DNA of 64,000 nucleotides from Acidobacteriota bacterium (GTDB lineage: Bacteria > Acidobacteriota > Vicinamibacteria > Vicinamibacterales > JAKQTR01): contig JAPKZO010000006.1 of the NCBI GenBank assembly GCA_026393755.1, positions 186,001 to 250,000 on the forward strand. The letters run 5' to 3'. This document shows, piece after piece, positions 9,728-18,453 of the stretch. Numbering within the stretch: the stretch's first letter is position 1; the number at the start of each line of letters is the position of its first letter. The position numbers were made by a program, and so were the translations under genes. The notes beneath the pieces were generated by a model. That model made no database searches, was not told the origin of the DNA, and saw nothing but the letters and a program-made list of their open reading frames with translations.

Positions 9728-11149
9728 ATGAGTACTGCCGACATCGAGCCGCCCAGCCTGACTGACGAGACGCGCAGCCGCCTCGAGGAAGTCGCTGCAT
9801 GGTCGGCCGTCAGTGCGGCCTTCGGATCGCTCGGCCGCGCGTTCATCTGCGCCGACGCCGACTTCCGGATCATCCACGGCTCGTACGTGCTGGACGAACT
9901 GTTCGGTGACGGAGCCGCCGCGCGCATCGAAGGGCGGTCACTCGAAGAAATCTTCGGCCGGGATCTGTTCGGCACATCCGGCACCCTGCGCCAGGCGCTG
10001 ACGGCTGGTGAACGCCGCGAGGGCTGGCGCGCTCAACTGAGCATGGCCGATGGGGAAGCGCGCCTCATTTCCCTGAGCGCGGCACCGTTTCCCCAGAACC
10101 TGCGGTTGGCCTGCAGCCTCAGGGTGAAGTACGTCGTCGTGCTCCGCCCATCAGAACAGGACCGCGACGATGTGCTCGGGGCGCCGGTCACGGTGGGAGG
10201 GCTGGTGGCTCGCTCGCCGGCGATGGCCAGAATCTTCACCCTCGTCGAGAACCTCAGGCACACGGAAGCGACCGTCCTGATTACCGGCGAGAGCGGAACC
10301 GGCAAGGAACTGCTGGCTCGCCTGATTCACGACCAGTCGCCACGCCGACAGGGGCCCTTCGTCGCCGTCAACTGCGGCGCCCTCCCTCACGAACTGCTGG
10401 AGGCCGAGATGTTCGGCCACGCGCGCGGCGCGTTCACCGGGGCCGTCCGCGACCGGATCGGCCGCTGCGAGGCCGCTTCAGACGGCACGTTGTTTCTCGA
10501 CGAGGTCGGCGATCTTCCGCTGGCCTTGCAGGTGAAACTGCTCAGGGTATTGCAGGACGGGACATTCGAGCGCCTTGGCGAAAACCAGACTCGGACCAGC
10601 CGCGCCCGCGTCGTGACGGCGACCCACGTGGATCTGTCGAAGTCCGTCCGAGAAGGCCGCTTTCGCGAAGACCTGTATTACCGGCTGCGAGTCGTCCCCA
10701 TCGAGATCCCTCCGCTGCGACGTCGCCGCGAGGACATTGAACCCCTCGCGCAAGTGCTGCTTGCCCGCGTCTGCGCCCGGCACGGTCGCGCGCTCCGATT
10801 CTCGCCTGACGCGCTCCGGGTGCTGCTCGGGCACGACTGGCCCGGCAACGTCAGAGAGATGGAGAATGCCCTCGAGTACGCGGTGACGGTCTGTCAGGGA
10901 CAGACTATTCACCCCGAGGATCTTCCTGAATTGACGGGAGACAAACCAGGTACCGGAGTTGCGCTTGCCTCGCCGCCTTCCCCACGCGTCGGATCGCCCG
11001 ATCGGGGCACGGGGGATTATGAGCATCTGCGAAGCGTGCTCGACGCGCACCACTGGCGCCGCGACGAGGCGGCCCGGGCTCTCGGTATCAGCCGCATCAC
11101 TCTGTGGCGGCGGATGCGGAGATACGGAATGCTTCACGAAGAAACATAA
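9728..11149 (+). CDS. Sigma-54-dependent activator with PAS-like sensor and Fis-type HTH
   Basis: A 473-residue enhancer-binding protein. Residues about 25-140 look like a PAS sensor. The AAA+ domain has Walker A GESGTGKE (near 187), the sigma-54 contact loop GAFTGA (near 234), Walker B LFLDEVGD (near 257) and the R-finger region EDLYYRL. The last 45 residues form a Fis-like helix-turn-helix (RRDEAARALGISRITLWRRM). The ATG at 9728 is preferred over an upstream in-frame GTG at 9584. It lies directly upstream of a strong sigma-54 promoter (11255-11271), so it very probably activates the sulfur/molybdoenzyme operon that follows. The signal sensed by the PAS domain is unknown. Confidence 0.9.
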   Translation: MSTADIEPPSLTDETRSRLEEVAAWSAVSAAFGSLGRAFICADADFRIIHGSYVLDELFGDGAAARIEGRSLEEIFGRDLFGTSGTLRQALTAGERREGWRAQLSMADGEARLISLSAAPFPQNLRLACSLRVKYVVVLRPSEQDRDDVLGAPVTVGGLVARSPAMARIFTLVENLRHTEATVLITGESGTGKELLARLIHDQSPRRQGPFVAVNCGALPHELLEAEMFGHARGAFTGAVRDRIGRCEAASDGTLFLDEVGDLPLALQVKLLRVLQDGTFERLGENQTRTSRARVVTATHVDLSKSVREGRFREDLYYRLRVVPIEIPPLRRRREDIEPLAQVLLARVCARHGRALRFSPDALRVLLGHDWPGNVREMENALEYAVTVCQGQTIHPEDLPELTGDKPGTGVALASPPSPRVGSPDRGTGDYEHLRSVLDAHHWRRDEAARALGISRITLWRRMRRYGMLHEET

Positions 11150-11219
11150 CGTGTCAGGCATGACGAAACATATTGAAACACCATGCATCACATATTCAGT
11201 CTCACCGTAGTGTCACATT

Positions 11220-11243
11220 GGCCAAATTATTAGTAATTTGGCC
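11220..11243. promoter_or_regulatory. Perfect 10-base dyad upstream of the sigma-54 promoter
   Basis: GGCCAAATTA (11220-11229), four bases, TAATTTGGCC (11234-11243). It sits about 50 bases before the predicted start site and 70 bases after the activator gene. It is AT-rich inside GC-rich DNA. It could bind the activator or another regulator, or mark the end of the activator transcript. Confidence 0.6.
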
Positions 11244-11254
11244 CATTCTCCAAT

Positions 11255-11271
11255 TGGCACGACCTAAGCAT
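11255..11271 (+). promoter_or_regulatory. Sigma-54 (-24/-12) promoter of the sulfur operon
   Basis: TGGCACG at 11255-11261 and the GC at 11268-11269 give exactly GG-N10-GC, the diagnostic RpoN spacing; the -24 box is a full consensus. The predicted start is near 11281, about 60 bases before the ATG of the FadL-like gene. The sigma-54 activator gene is immediately upstream. Confidence 0.82.
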
Positions 11272-11296
11272 ATATTGCATTGGCCCCAGTGCGTGA

Positions 11297-11313
11297 GCTT
11301 CGCACAGCGAAGC
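11297..11313 (+). promoter_or_regulatory. Hairpin in the 5' leader of the sulfur operon
   Basis: GCTTCGC, ACA, GCGAAGC: a 7-base stem with a 3-base loop in the predicted leader, 28 bases before the ATG. It may stabilise the mRNA or affect translation. Confidence 0.4.
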
Positions 11314-11341
11314 CAGCGATTGTTCTACCCAAGGAGTGCCG

Positions 11342-12610
11342 ATGCGCAAGATCATCCTCGTCGCGACCGCAGCAATCATTCTGACGATGACGACGGCCAG
11401 ACCGGTGTCGCTACTCGCGAGTGACGGGTACTTCAGCCAAGGCTATGGGACCTGCTCCCAGGGCATGGGCGGCGCAGGCGTCGCCTTTCCGCTCGGCCCG
11501 TTATCACCCGCAACCAACCCGGCATCGCTGGTGCTCTCGGATCCTGGATGGGAATTCGGTGTCGGGCTGTTCAATCCGAATCGCCACTACGAGGTGATCG
11601 GCGACCCGTCTGGTTATCCCGGCACGTTCGGTCTTGCTCCGGGCCTCATCGACAGCGGAAGCCGTCTGTTTCCGGTCCCGCATCTGGGGTTTGCCCGCCC
11701 GCTCGGGTCCAGCGCGTCCATCGGGATCGCGGTCTTCGGCAATGGCGGGATGAACACGAACTACAGCGCTCGCACGTTTGGTTTCTCGCCGACGGGCATC
11801 AACATGTCGCAGTTGTTCGTCGCGCCGACCTACTCGATGAAGCTCAACGCGCGGAACGCCGTCGGCGTGACCGCGCTCGTGGGCTACCAGATGTTCAAGG
11901 CCGAAGGACTGCAGGCATTCAGCGCTTTCTCGAGCGATTCGAAGAACCTGACCAACAACAAGACGGATTCGGCGTTTGGTTTCGGCGTCCGTGTTGGTTA
12001 CGTTGGGCAGCTGTCCAAGTCTGTTTCCGTCGGCGCGGCGTACCAGTCGAAGGTCTACATGAGTCGCTTCAAGAAGTACGCGGGCCTGTTCGCCGAACAG
12101 GGCGGATTTGACGTGCCGTCGAACTGGACAGCCGGCGTTGGCATCAAGCTGAACGACGCATTCGACCTGGCATTCGACGTCCAGCAGATGCGTTACAGTG
12201 ACGTCAAATCGGTCGGCAACCTCATGTTGCCAAACCTGATGCAGGCGGCGCTTGGCGCGACGGGCGGCGCGGGCTTCGGATGGAAGGACATGACGGTCGT
12301 GAAGACGGGCCTGCAGTACCGCGTCGGCGGCGGCTGGACCTGGCGGGCCGGCTACTCGTACGGGAAGCAACCGATACCCTCGAGCGAGGTGCTGTTCAAT
12401 ATCCTGGCTCCGGGAGTCATCGAGCACCATGCGACCTTTGGCATCAGCAAGGATCTGGGTCGCGGACGCGCCTTCGATGTGGCCGTGATGCGCGCGTTCA
12501 ACAAGACCGTGTCTGGTCCCAATCCGCTCGAGGCACCGGGCCAGCAGACGATCACGCTCGGCATGAATCAGTGGAATGTCACCATCGGCTACTCGATCAG
12601 GTTGAAGTAA
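11342..12610 (+). CDS. FadL/OmpP1-family outer-membrane channel
   Basis: A 422-residue outer-membrane barrel. A signal peptide (MRKIILVATAAIILT...) is followed by the family's N-terminal pattern GYFSQGYGTCSQGMGGAGVA and many alternating beta strands, ending in an aromatic/charged C-terminus. FadL channels admit hydrophobic substrates such as fatty acids or hydrocarbons. The ATG at 11342 has AAGGAG six bases upstream. As first gene of the sigma-54 operon with a PsrABC-like complex it may admit a hydrophobic sulfur or organic substrate; that is inference from context only. Confidence 0.82.
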   Translation: MRKIILVATAAIILTMTTARPVSLLASDGYFSQGYGTCSQGMGGAGVAFPLGPLSPATNPASLVLSDPGWEFGVGLFNPNRHYEVIGDPSGYPGTFGLAPGLIDSGSRLFPVPHLGFARPLGSSASIGIAVFGNGGMNTNYSARTFGFSPTGINMSQLFVAPTYSMKLNARNAVGVTALVGYQMFKAEGLQAFSAFSSDSKNLTNNKTDSAFGFGVRVGYVGQLSKSVSVGAAYQSKVYMSRFKKYAGLFAEQGGFDVPSNWTAGVGIKLNDAFDLAFDVQQMRYSDVKSVGNLMLPNLMQAALGATGGAGFGWKDMTVVKTGLQYRVGGGWTWRAGYSYGKQPIPSSEVLFNILAPGVIEHHATFGISKDLGRGRAFDVAVMRAFNKTVSGPNPLEAPGQQTITLGMNQWNVTIGYSIRLK

Positions 12611-12612
12611 TC

Positions 12613-14808
12613 GTGGATGCCCTCTCCCGTCGTCGATTCCTGAAGATCTCTGCTGCCACGCTGGCCGTCACCTCATCGGCGGCCGGTGTGGCGAAGTTCG
12701 CCGACACCGCCCTTGGCAACGGGGTGCCGCCGCGCGGCGTGCAGAAGATCCCGACCTTCTGCGACATCTGCTTCTGGAAGTGCGGCGCGGTGGCCTACCT
12801 GCGTGATGGCCGGCTCTGGAAGATCGAAGGCAACCCGGCGGATCCACTCAGCCGTGGCCGCCTATGCCCGCGCGGCACGGGGGGTATCGGGGCGTACTTC
12901 GACGACGACCGGCTGAAAGCGCCACTCATCCGGAGGCGGCAGCGTGGGGAAGACGTGTGGGCCCAGGTGACGTGGGACGAGGCGCTCGGACACATCGCCG
13001 GGAAGATGCAGGCCATCAAGGCAAGGTACGGTCCCGAAGCCATCGCGCTGTTCTCGCACGGTCTGGGCGGCACGTTCCTGAAGCACACGGTGAAGGCGTT
13101 TGGCACACCGAACATCACGGCACCCTCCTTCGCGCAGTGCCGCGGGCCGCGCGACGTGGGTTTCCACCTGACGTTCGGCGAGGAGATTGGATCGCCCGAG
13201 CGCACCGACATCCGGAACAGTCGCTGTCTGGTGCTCATCGGATCGCACCTCGGCGAGAACATGCACAACTCACAGGTGCAGGAATTCGCCGAAGCCATCG
13301 GCAACGGCGCCAGCATCATCGTCGTCGATCCGCGATTTTCGGTGGCGGCCAGCAAGGCGAAACACTACCTGCCGATCAAACCCGGCACAGATTTGGCCTT
13401 GGTGCTGGCCTGGATGAATGTTCTGGTCTCTGAAGGGCTGTACGACAAGGAGTACGTCGCGCAGTACGGGTTTGGCTTCGAGGCATTCGCTGCGTCGGTC
13501 GCCGGTTTTACGCCCGAGTGGGCCTATCCGGAGACCGGCATTGAGGCGAGCCTCATCCGTGAGACCGCCCGGGAGATGGCGCGCTACCGGCCGGCGACAC
13601 TGGTGCATCCGGGCCGGCACTCGACATGGTACGGGAATGATACGCAGCGAAGTCGAGCCATCGCCCTGTTGAACGCGTTGCTTGGGAGTTGGGGCCGCAA
13701 GGGCGGGTTCTACGCCCCGGCCAGCATGGACGTTCCCGGCTACCCGTACCCGCCCTACCCGAAATCCGAGAAGGGCAAGGTCGACAATCCAGGCGCGAAG
13801 TACCCGTTCGCACTCGAGCCGATCACCACCGGGATTCGCGAGGCGACGATCACCGGTCACCCGTACCCGATCAAGGGCTGGTTTACCTACGCGACCAATC
13901 TGATCACGGCGCTGCCCAACGAGCCGGAGACGATCAAGGCCATTCGGAATCTGGACCTGCTGGTCGTCGTCGACGTGATCCCGACCGAGATGGCCGGCTG
14001 GGCTGATGTCGTCTTGCCCGAGTCGACCTACCTCGAGCGTTACGACGACGTGAACGTGGAACTGTTCCGCGAGCCATTCGTGGCGCTGCGGCAGCCCGTC
14101 GTGGCGTCACCGCATGACCAGAAACCCAACTGGTGGATTGCACGAGAATTGGCGCGAAAGCTGGGCCTCGAATCCTATTACCCCTGGAAGACCATCGAAG
14201 AGTACCTCGAGTTTCGGCTGACGAAGGCTGGCCTGAGTTTCGCGGAGCTCAAACAGAATGGCATCATCCACGGAGCGCCCCAGCCGAACTACTTCGAGGA
14301 CGGGCTGGAGCCGAAGTTCCCGACCGCGTCAGGCAAGATCGAGTTCTACTCGACGGTTCTCCGCGACAAGGGGTTTGATCCCGTGCCGACGTACGCCCGG
14401 CCAACCGAGCCTCCTCCGGGCGCCTTCCGCCTGCTCTTCGGGCGAGCACCGGTGCATTCGTTCGGCCGCACACAGTCGAATCCAATCCTCAACGACATGA
14501 TGGACGAGAACGAGGTCTGGTTGAACGCGGACATCGCCGCGCGTCTCGGTTTCGCCCACGGGTCGTATGTGAAGCTCCGCAACCAGGACGGGGTGATCAG
14601 CAACCGGGTGAAGTTGAAGGCGACCGCGCGCATTCGTTCCGACTGCGTCTATATGGTGCACGGCTTTGGTCACACGGCCGTGAGGCTGCGGCGCACGGTC
14701 GGCCGGGGGGCAAGCGACGCGCAACTCATCACCCGCTACACGACCGACCCGCTGATGGGCGGCACGGGGATGAATGTCAACTTCGTCACCGTCGAGGCGG
14801 AGGCGTAG
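12613..14808 (+). CDS. Tat-exported PsrA/PhsA-like molybdopterin oxidoreductase, catalytic subunit
   Basis: A 731-residue DMSO-reductase-family catalytic subunit. A GTG start two bases after the FadL stop gives the Tat signal SRRRFLK near residue 6. The [4Fe-4S] site is CDICFWKC near residue 47 with the fourth Cys in GRLCPRG near 84. The likely molybdenum ligand is the Cys in SFAQCRGPR near residue 175. Size and partners (four-cluster ferredoxin, NrfD membrane protein) match polysulfide, thiosulfate or sulfur reductases. With YeeE/YedE and rhodanese-like genes downstream, inorganic sulfur metabolism is likely, in the reducing or oxidising direction. It is clearly paralogous to the gene at 24444-26663. 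Confidence 0.85.
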   Translation: MDALSRRRFLKISAATLAVTSSAAGVAKFADTALGNGVPPRGVQKIPTFCDICFWKCGAVAYLRDGRLWKIEGNPADPLSRGRLCPRGTGGIGAYFDDDRLKAPLIRRRQRGEDVWAQVTWDEALGHIAGKMQAIKARYGPEAIALFSHGLGGTFLKHTVKAFGTPNITAPSFAQCRGPRDVGFHLTFGEEIGSPERTDIRNSRCLVLIGSHLGENMHNSQVQEFAEAIGNGASIIVVDPRFSVAASKAKHYLPIKPGTDLALVLAWMNVLVSEGLYDKEYVAQYGFGFEAFAASVAGFTPEWAYPETGIEASLIRETAREMARYRPATLVHPGRHSTWYGNDTQRSRAIALLNALLGSWGRKGGFYAPASMDVPGYPYPPYPKSEKGKVDNPGAKYPFALEPITTGIREATITGHPYPIKGWFTYATNLITALPNEPETIKAIRNLDLLVVVDVIPTEMAGWADVVLPESTYLERYDDVNVELFREPFVALRQPVVASPHDQKPNWWIARELARKLGLESYYPWKTIEEYLEFRLTKAGLSFAELKQNGIIHGAPQPNYFEDGLEPKFPTASGKIEFYSTVLRDKGFDPVPTYARPTEPPPGAFRLLFGRAPVHSFGRTQSNPILNDMMDENEVWLNADIAARLGFAHGSYVKLRNQDGVISNRVKLKATARIRSDCVYMVHGFGHTAVRLRRTVGRGASDAQLITRYTTDPLMGGTGMNVNFVTVEAEA

Positions 14809-14810
14809 AC

Positions 14811-15350
14811 GTGGCACGCTACGGCATGGCAATCGATACCCGGAAGTGCGTCGGGTGCATGGACTGCGTGGTTGCGTGCAAGACCGAGAACGGTGTGCCG
14901 GAGGGACTCAACCGCGACTGGATCGCCTATGAATCGGCAGGGAAGTTCCCGACGATTCACATGGAGATTCGGTCCGAACGGTGCAATCACTGTGACAATC
15001 CGCCGTGCGTGGCGTGCTGCCCGACCGGCGCCAGCCATGTGGACGACCTGGGTCACATCGTCCTTGTCACCCACAACGCGTGCATCGGATGTAAGGCGTG
15101 CCTGGCGTCCTGCCCGTACGACGCGCGGTTCGTGCATCCGGACGGATACGCCGACAAGTGCACGTTCTGCGCGCACCGCGTCGGCGAGGGCCTCGATCCT
15201 GCGTGCGTCATGGTGTGCCCGACGCGCTGCTTTACCTTCGGCGATCTCGATGATCCCCAAAGCGCGATCACTCGCGTGCTCGAGTCGCGCAGGGGACATG
15301 CTCTCCTGACTGACGCCGGCACCGGGCCGCGCATCTTCTACCTGGACTGA
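14811..15350 (+). CDS. PsrB-like ferredoxin subunit with four [4Fe-4S] clusters
   Basis: A 179-residue electron-transfer subunit of the DMSO reductase B family. Four cysteine groups are visible: CVGCMDCVVAC (near residue 13), CNHCDNPPCVACC (near 59), CIGCKACLASC (near 92) and CTFC...CVMVC (near 119-135). The GTG start lies two bases after the stop of the catalytic subunit. It should carry electrons between the periplasmic molybdenum subunit and the NrfD-type quinol site. Confidence 0.9.
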   Translation: MARYGMAIDTRKCVGCMDCVVACKTENGVPEGLNRDWIAYESAGKFPTIHMEIRSERCNHCDNPPCVACCPTGASHVDDLGHIVLVTHNACIGCKACLASCPYDARFVHPDGYADKCTFCAHRVGEGLDPACVMVCPTRCFTFGDLDDPQSAITRVLESRRGHALLTDAGTGPRIFYLD

Positions 15351-15361
15351 CGTGGTGATCC

Positions 15362-16324
15362 ATGACGCCTGAACTGTTCATCACGCGGCATAACGAACTG
15401 GTGGACCCGTTCGTCCAGGTCTGGAGTTGGCAGATCCCGGTCTATCTGTTTCTCGGCGGGCTGGTGGCTGGCATGATGATCATCACCGGCTTCTCGCTCG
15501 TGAAAGGGCGCTATGGCGAGCGCTCGTGCATCTGCTCGGCGCTGCCGGGTGTTGGCCTCGTGATGCTCAGCCTTGGCATGCTGGCCCTGTTCCTGGACCT
15601 CGAGCACAAGTGGTACGTCTGGCGTCTCTACACGACATTCCAGCCGTCCTCGCCGATGTCGTGGGGCGCGTGGATTCTCGTGCTGGTCTATCCCGTGCTC
15701 ATCGCAAGCTGGCTTGTCCGGCCTCCCGCTCTGCTTGAGGATCTCAGCCAGACCGTCGAGCGCGCGTCGGCATGGCTGCAGGCCCGGCCGCAGGCCGTTC
15801 GTGCGATGGGTGCGGCCAGCCTTGGGCTCGGCGTGGCGCTCGGGATCTACACGGGGATCCTGCTGAGCTCGCTTGGAGCCAGGCCGTTGTGGTCGAGCGG
15901 CATTCTGGGCCCGCTCTTCCTCGCCTCCGGGCTCTCGGCGGCCGCCGCGTTCACGCACATGGTGGCCCGAAACGAGCACGAACGCATCGAGATGGCGCGC
16001 CTGGACAACGTGGCGCTCACTGCCGAATTGGGCATCCTGGCGCTGCTGATGCTCGGCCTGTTCTCCGGCAGCGCACCACAGATGGCGGCGGCGGGCCTGT
16101 TCATGGGAGGCGCGTACACGGCCCCGTTCTGGGTGTTCGTTGTCGCGCTCGGCATCGTGATGCCGCTGATTATTCAGAACCTGGCCGTGGCGCACCGAAT
16201 CGCGCACACACCGCTCGCACCGTTGATGGTGATGACCGGAAGCCTCGCGCTGCGGTTTGTCTTCGTTCAGGCGGGGCAGATGAGCCACTGGGCGCACGGT
16301 GTGTTGGGGGTCATCAGGCATTGA
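15362..16324 (+). CDS. NrfD/PsrC-family membrane quinone-interacting subunit
   Basis: A 320-residue integral membrane protein with about eight hydrophobic helices, starting near residue 20 (QIPVYLFLGGLVAGMMI, the usual first helix of the NrfD family). It completes a PsrABC-type complex with the two preceding genes and should exchange electrons with the quinone pool. No haem ligands are expected in this family. The start ATG is 11 bases after the previous stop. Confidence 0.87.
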   Translation: MTPELFITRHNELVDPFVQVWSWQIPVYLFLGGLVAGMMIITGFSLVKGRYGERSCICSALPGVGLVMLSLGMLALFLDLEHKWYVWRLYTTFQPSSPMSWGAWILVLVYPVLIASWLVRPPALLEDLSQTVERASAWLQARPQAVRAMGAASLGLGVALGIYTGILLSSLGARPLWSSGILGPLFLASGLSAAAAFTHMVARNEHERIEMARLDNVALTAELGILALLMLGLFSGSAPQMAAAGLFMGGAYTAPFWVFVVALGIVMPLIIQNLAVAHRIAHTPLAPLMVMTGSLALRFVFVQAGQMSHWAHGVLGVIRH

Positions 16325-16354
16325 GGATTGGGGATTCAGACCGAAAGGACGTAC

Positions 16355-16891
16355 ATGACGACAACAACTGGTGATCGCCGGCCGCAGGCGTACACGAATC
16401 CCTATCTGGCCGGGATCGGCCTCGGCCTGGTGCTGCTCTCCTCGTTCGTCCTCGTGGGACGAGGCCTGGGAGCATCGGGCGCGTTCAATTCGGTCATCGC
16501 TTGGGCCGTCAACGCAGTCGCTCCGGCTCATGCGAGGAGCAACGAGTTCATCGCCGGCTATCTCGGTGACGGCAGCGCATCGCCGCTCAAGTCGTGGCTG
16601 GTGTTCGAAGTGATTGGCGTGTTCGCCGGAGCCATGCTGTCGGGTCTGCTGGCCGGCCGCACGAAGGTCATGACCGAAAAGGGCCCGCGCGTGTCGGTCC
16701 GCATGCGGCTGGCGATGGCGTTCGCCGGCGGCATACTGATGGCGTTCGGAGCGGCGCTGGCTCGCGGATGCACGAGCGGTCAGGCGTTGACCGGTGGCGC
16801 CCTGCTGAATCTCGGCAGTTGGGTGTTCATGATGATGGTATTCGCCGGGGCGTATGCCGTGGCGTATTTTGTCAGGTGGCAATGGCGATGA
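16355..16891 (+). CDS. YeeE/YedE (TsuA-like) sulfur transporter, first half
   Basis: A 178-residue membrane protein with about four helices. The stretch ARGCTSGQALTGGALL near residue 138 is the conserved Cys-containing motif of YeeE/YedE transporters, where Cys relays thiosulfate. GAAAGGA precedes the ATG at 16355; nothing supports the longer frame from 16328. It overlaps the next gene, which supplies the other half of the family's usual fold. Probable role: uptake of thiosulfate or a related sulfur species for, or from, the molybdoenzyme pathway. Confidence 0.8.
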   Translation: MTTTTGDRRPQAYTNPYLAGIGLGLVLLSSFVLVGRGLGASGAFNSVIAWAVNAVAPAHARSNEFIAGYLGDGSASPLKSWLVFEVIGVFAGAMLSGLLAGRTKVMTEKGPRVSVRMRLAMAFAGGILMAFGAALARGCTSGQALTGGALLNLGSWVFMMMVFAGAYAVAYFVRWQWR

Positions 16892-17484
16892 TGGCACCCT
16901 TTTTCAAGTACGGGCTGTTCGGCGACCAGACGAGCCTGGTTGTCGCATTCTTCATCGGCATCGGTTTCGGGTTCTTCCTCGAACGCGCAGGGTTAGCCAG
17001 CGCACGCAAACTCATGGCGCAGTTCTACCTGACCGATCTCGCCGTGTTCAAGGTGATGTTCACCTCAATCATCACCGCCATGCTTGGCCTCACGTATCTT
17101 TCGTGGCTGGGCTGGCTGGACCTGTCGCTGGTGTACCTGGTGCCCACCTACCTGATGCCGCAGGTTGTCGGTGGCCTGGTACTCGGTGCGGGCTTCGTCA
17201 CCGGGGGATACTGCCCCGGCACGTCGGTTGCCGCCACGGCGACAGGACGCGTCGATGGCCTGGTGTCAATCCTCGGCATCACCTTCGGGATGTTCGTCTT
17301 CGCCGAAGCCTTCCCGCTCGTGAAGGGGTTTTACCTGAGCGGAGCAGGGGAGGCGATGACCATACCGAAGGCCTTTGGCTTGCCCTACGGGCTCGTTGTG
17401 TTCGCAGTGGTCCTGATGGCGCTCGGGGGGTTCTACGGGGCGGGAATCCTCGAGAAGAAGATCGCGGCTCGATCCGGGGAGTGA
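16882..17484 (+). CDS. YeeE/YedE (TsuA-like) sulfur transporter, second half
   Basis: A 200-residue membrane protein with about five helices and the second conserved motif GAGFVTGGYCPGTSVAA. The ATG at 16882 has AGGTGG upstream and overlaps the preceding gene by 10 bases; in-frame ATGs at 16888 and 16891 are alternatives. Together the two half-proteins equal one full YeeE/YedE transporter like the single-chain version at 36638-37870, so the transporter here is split. Confidence 0.78.
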   Translation: MAMMAPFFKYGLFGDQTSLVVAFFIGIGFGFFLERAGLASARKLMAQFYLTDLAVFKVMFTSIITAMLGLTYLSWLGWLDLSLVYLVPTYLMPQVVGGLVLGAGFVTGGYCPGTSVAATATGRVDGLVSILGITFGMFVFAEAFPLVKGFYLSGAGEAMTIPKAFGLPYGLVVFAVVLMALGGFYGAGILEKKIAARSGE

Positions 17485-17487
17485 ACG

Positions 17488-18156
17488 ATGCGCAAGTGGA
17501 TCTCGACGCTCACCCTCAATAAGACCCTTGCGCTCGTGGCGCTGACCCTTGGTGCGATTGCCGTCTTCGCGGTGCCGGTGCCTGGCGGCACGATCACGCT
17601 GGATGCTAAGGAACTCGCCCTCGTCATCGGCAGGGAAGCCGATCATGTTGATCCGCCCGAGCTGGCGTCGTGGATCATCGAAGCCCGTGCCGACTATCGC
17701 CTGATCGACCTGCGCGGAGAAGCCGCGTTTGCGCAGTACTCCATCCCTGGCGCGATCAACGTGCCAACGGCGAGGCTGATCGACGCGGGACTTGGTCGTC
17801 CCGAGAAGCTCGTCTTGTACTCTGACGACGGCGTGGGTGCGGCTCAAGCCTGGATGCTGCTTAGAGCCCGGGGCTACAAGGCGGTCTACATGCTCAAGGG
17901 CGGCCTCGACGGATGGAAGGACCAGGTGATGTTTCCGATCGTCGCCGATAACCCCACCCCTGATCAGCGGACCCGCGACGAACGCGCGCGTTCGGTCAGC
18001 GCGTTCTTCGGTGGCCGGCCGCGCAGTTCGTCAACCGTTGCGGCTGGAGGATCGGGGTTCGCGATGCCGACAGTCCCGACCCTGCCAAAGGTGGCCGCGC
18101 CAGCGTCGCCAACGGGCGGAGCAAAGCCCACGGCAAAGAAGAGGGAAGGATGCTAG
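17488..18156 (+). CDS. Membrane-anchored rhodanese-like protein lacking the active-site Cys, with C-terminal Cys
   Basis: A 222-residue protein: an N-terminal signal or anchor (residues about 11-30), then a rhodanese fold with RLIDLRGEAAFAQYSIPGA near residue 70. The active loop reads LVLYSDDGVGAAQ, where a catalytic rhodanese would have Cys in place of the Ser. The domain ends with GGLDGWK. A Pro/Ala/Gly/Ser-rich tail of about 55 residues follows and ends KKREGC. That last residue is the only cysteine in the protein. It is the last gene of the sigma-54 operon, four bases after the transporter. A sulfur-carrier role for the tail is inference. Confidence 0.78.
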   Translation: MRKWISTLTLNKTLALVALTLGAIAVFAVPVPGGTITLDAKELALVIGREADHVDPPELASWIIEARADYRLIDLRGEAAFAQYSIPGAINVPTARLIDAGLGRPEKLVLYSDDGVGAAQAWMLLRARGYKAVYMLKGGLDGWKDQVMFPIVADNPTPDQRTRDERARSVSAFFGGRPRSSSTVAAGGSGFAMPTVPTLPKVAAPASPTGGAKPTAKKREGC

Positions 18157-18201
18157 TGGCGCGCTCCGTGATCGCGGCACCGTCGGTGCTATGATCGCTG
18201 C

Positions 18202-18453
18202 GTGGAAGCCTCCGACATCCTTGCCTACGTCCACCGGGACTGGCAGCGCGTGGCCGACGCGAAGACAGCGTTTTGGCTTGAAACCAAGCGTGGCCTTGCG
18301 CCCGACGACGCCCTGACAATCGGCGGCCTGCTCTACAAACAGGTACGGCGTGCCCGCCCGGACTGGTTGGGCGAAGCCGACCGTTCCGCCGACCTGGCGG
18401 TTCACGTTCGCGTGACAGAGGCCCTTCGTGCCGTCTTCAATCGGCCCGTCTGA
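18202..18453 (+). CDS. Small soluble protein, partner of the adjacent nucleotidyltransferase
   Basis: An 83-residue protein of unknown family, GTG start. It contains no Cys, signal or membrane segment and is rich in charged helices. Its last 26 bases overlap the start of the nucleotidyltransferase gene, so the two are translated together. The arrangement (small protein ahead of a minimal nucleotidyltransferase) resembles two-gene toxin-antitoxin pairs. Function is not established. Confidence 0.5.
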   Translation: MEASDILAYVHRDWQRVADAKTAFWLETKRGLAPDDALTIGGLLYKQVRRARPDWLGEADRSADLAVHVRVTEALRAVFNRPV

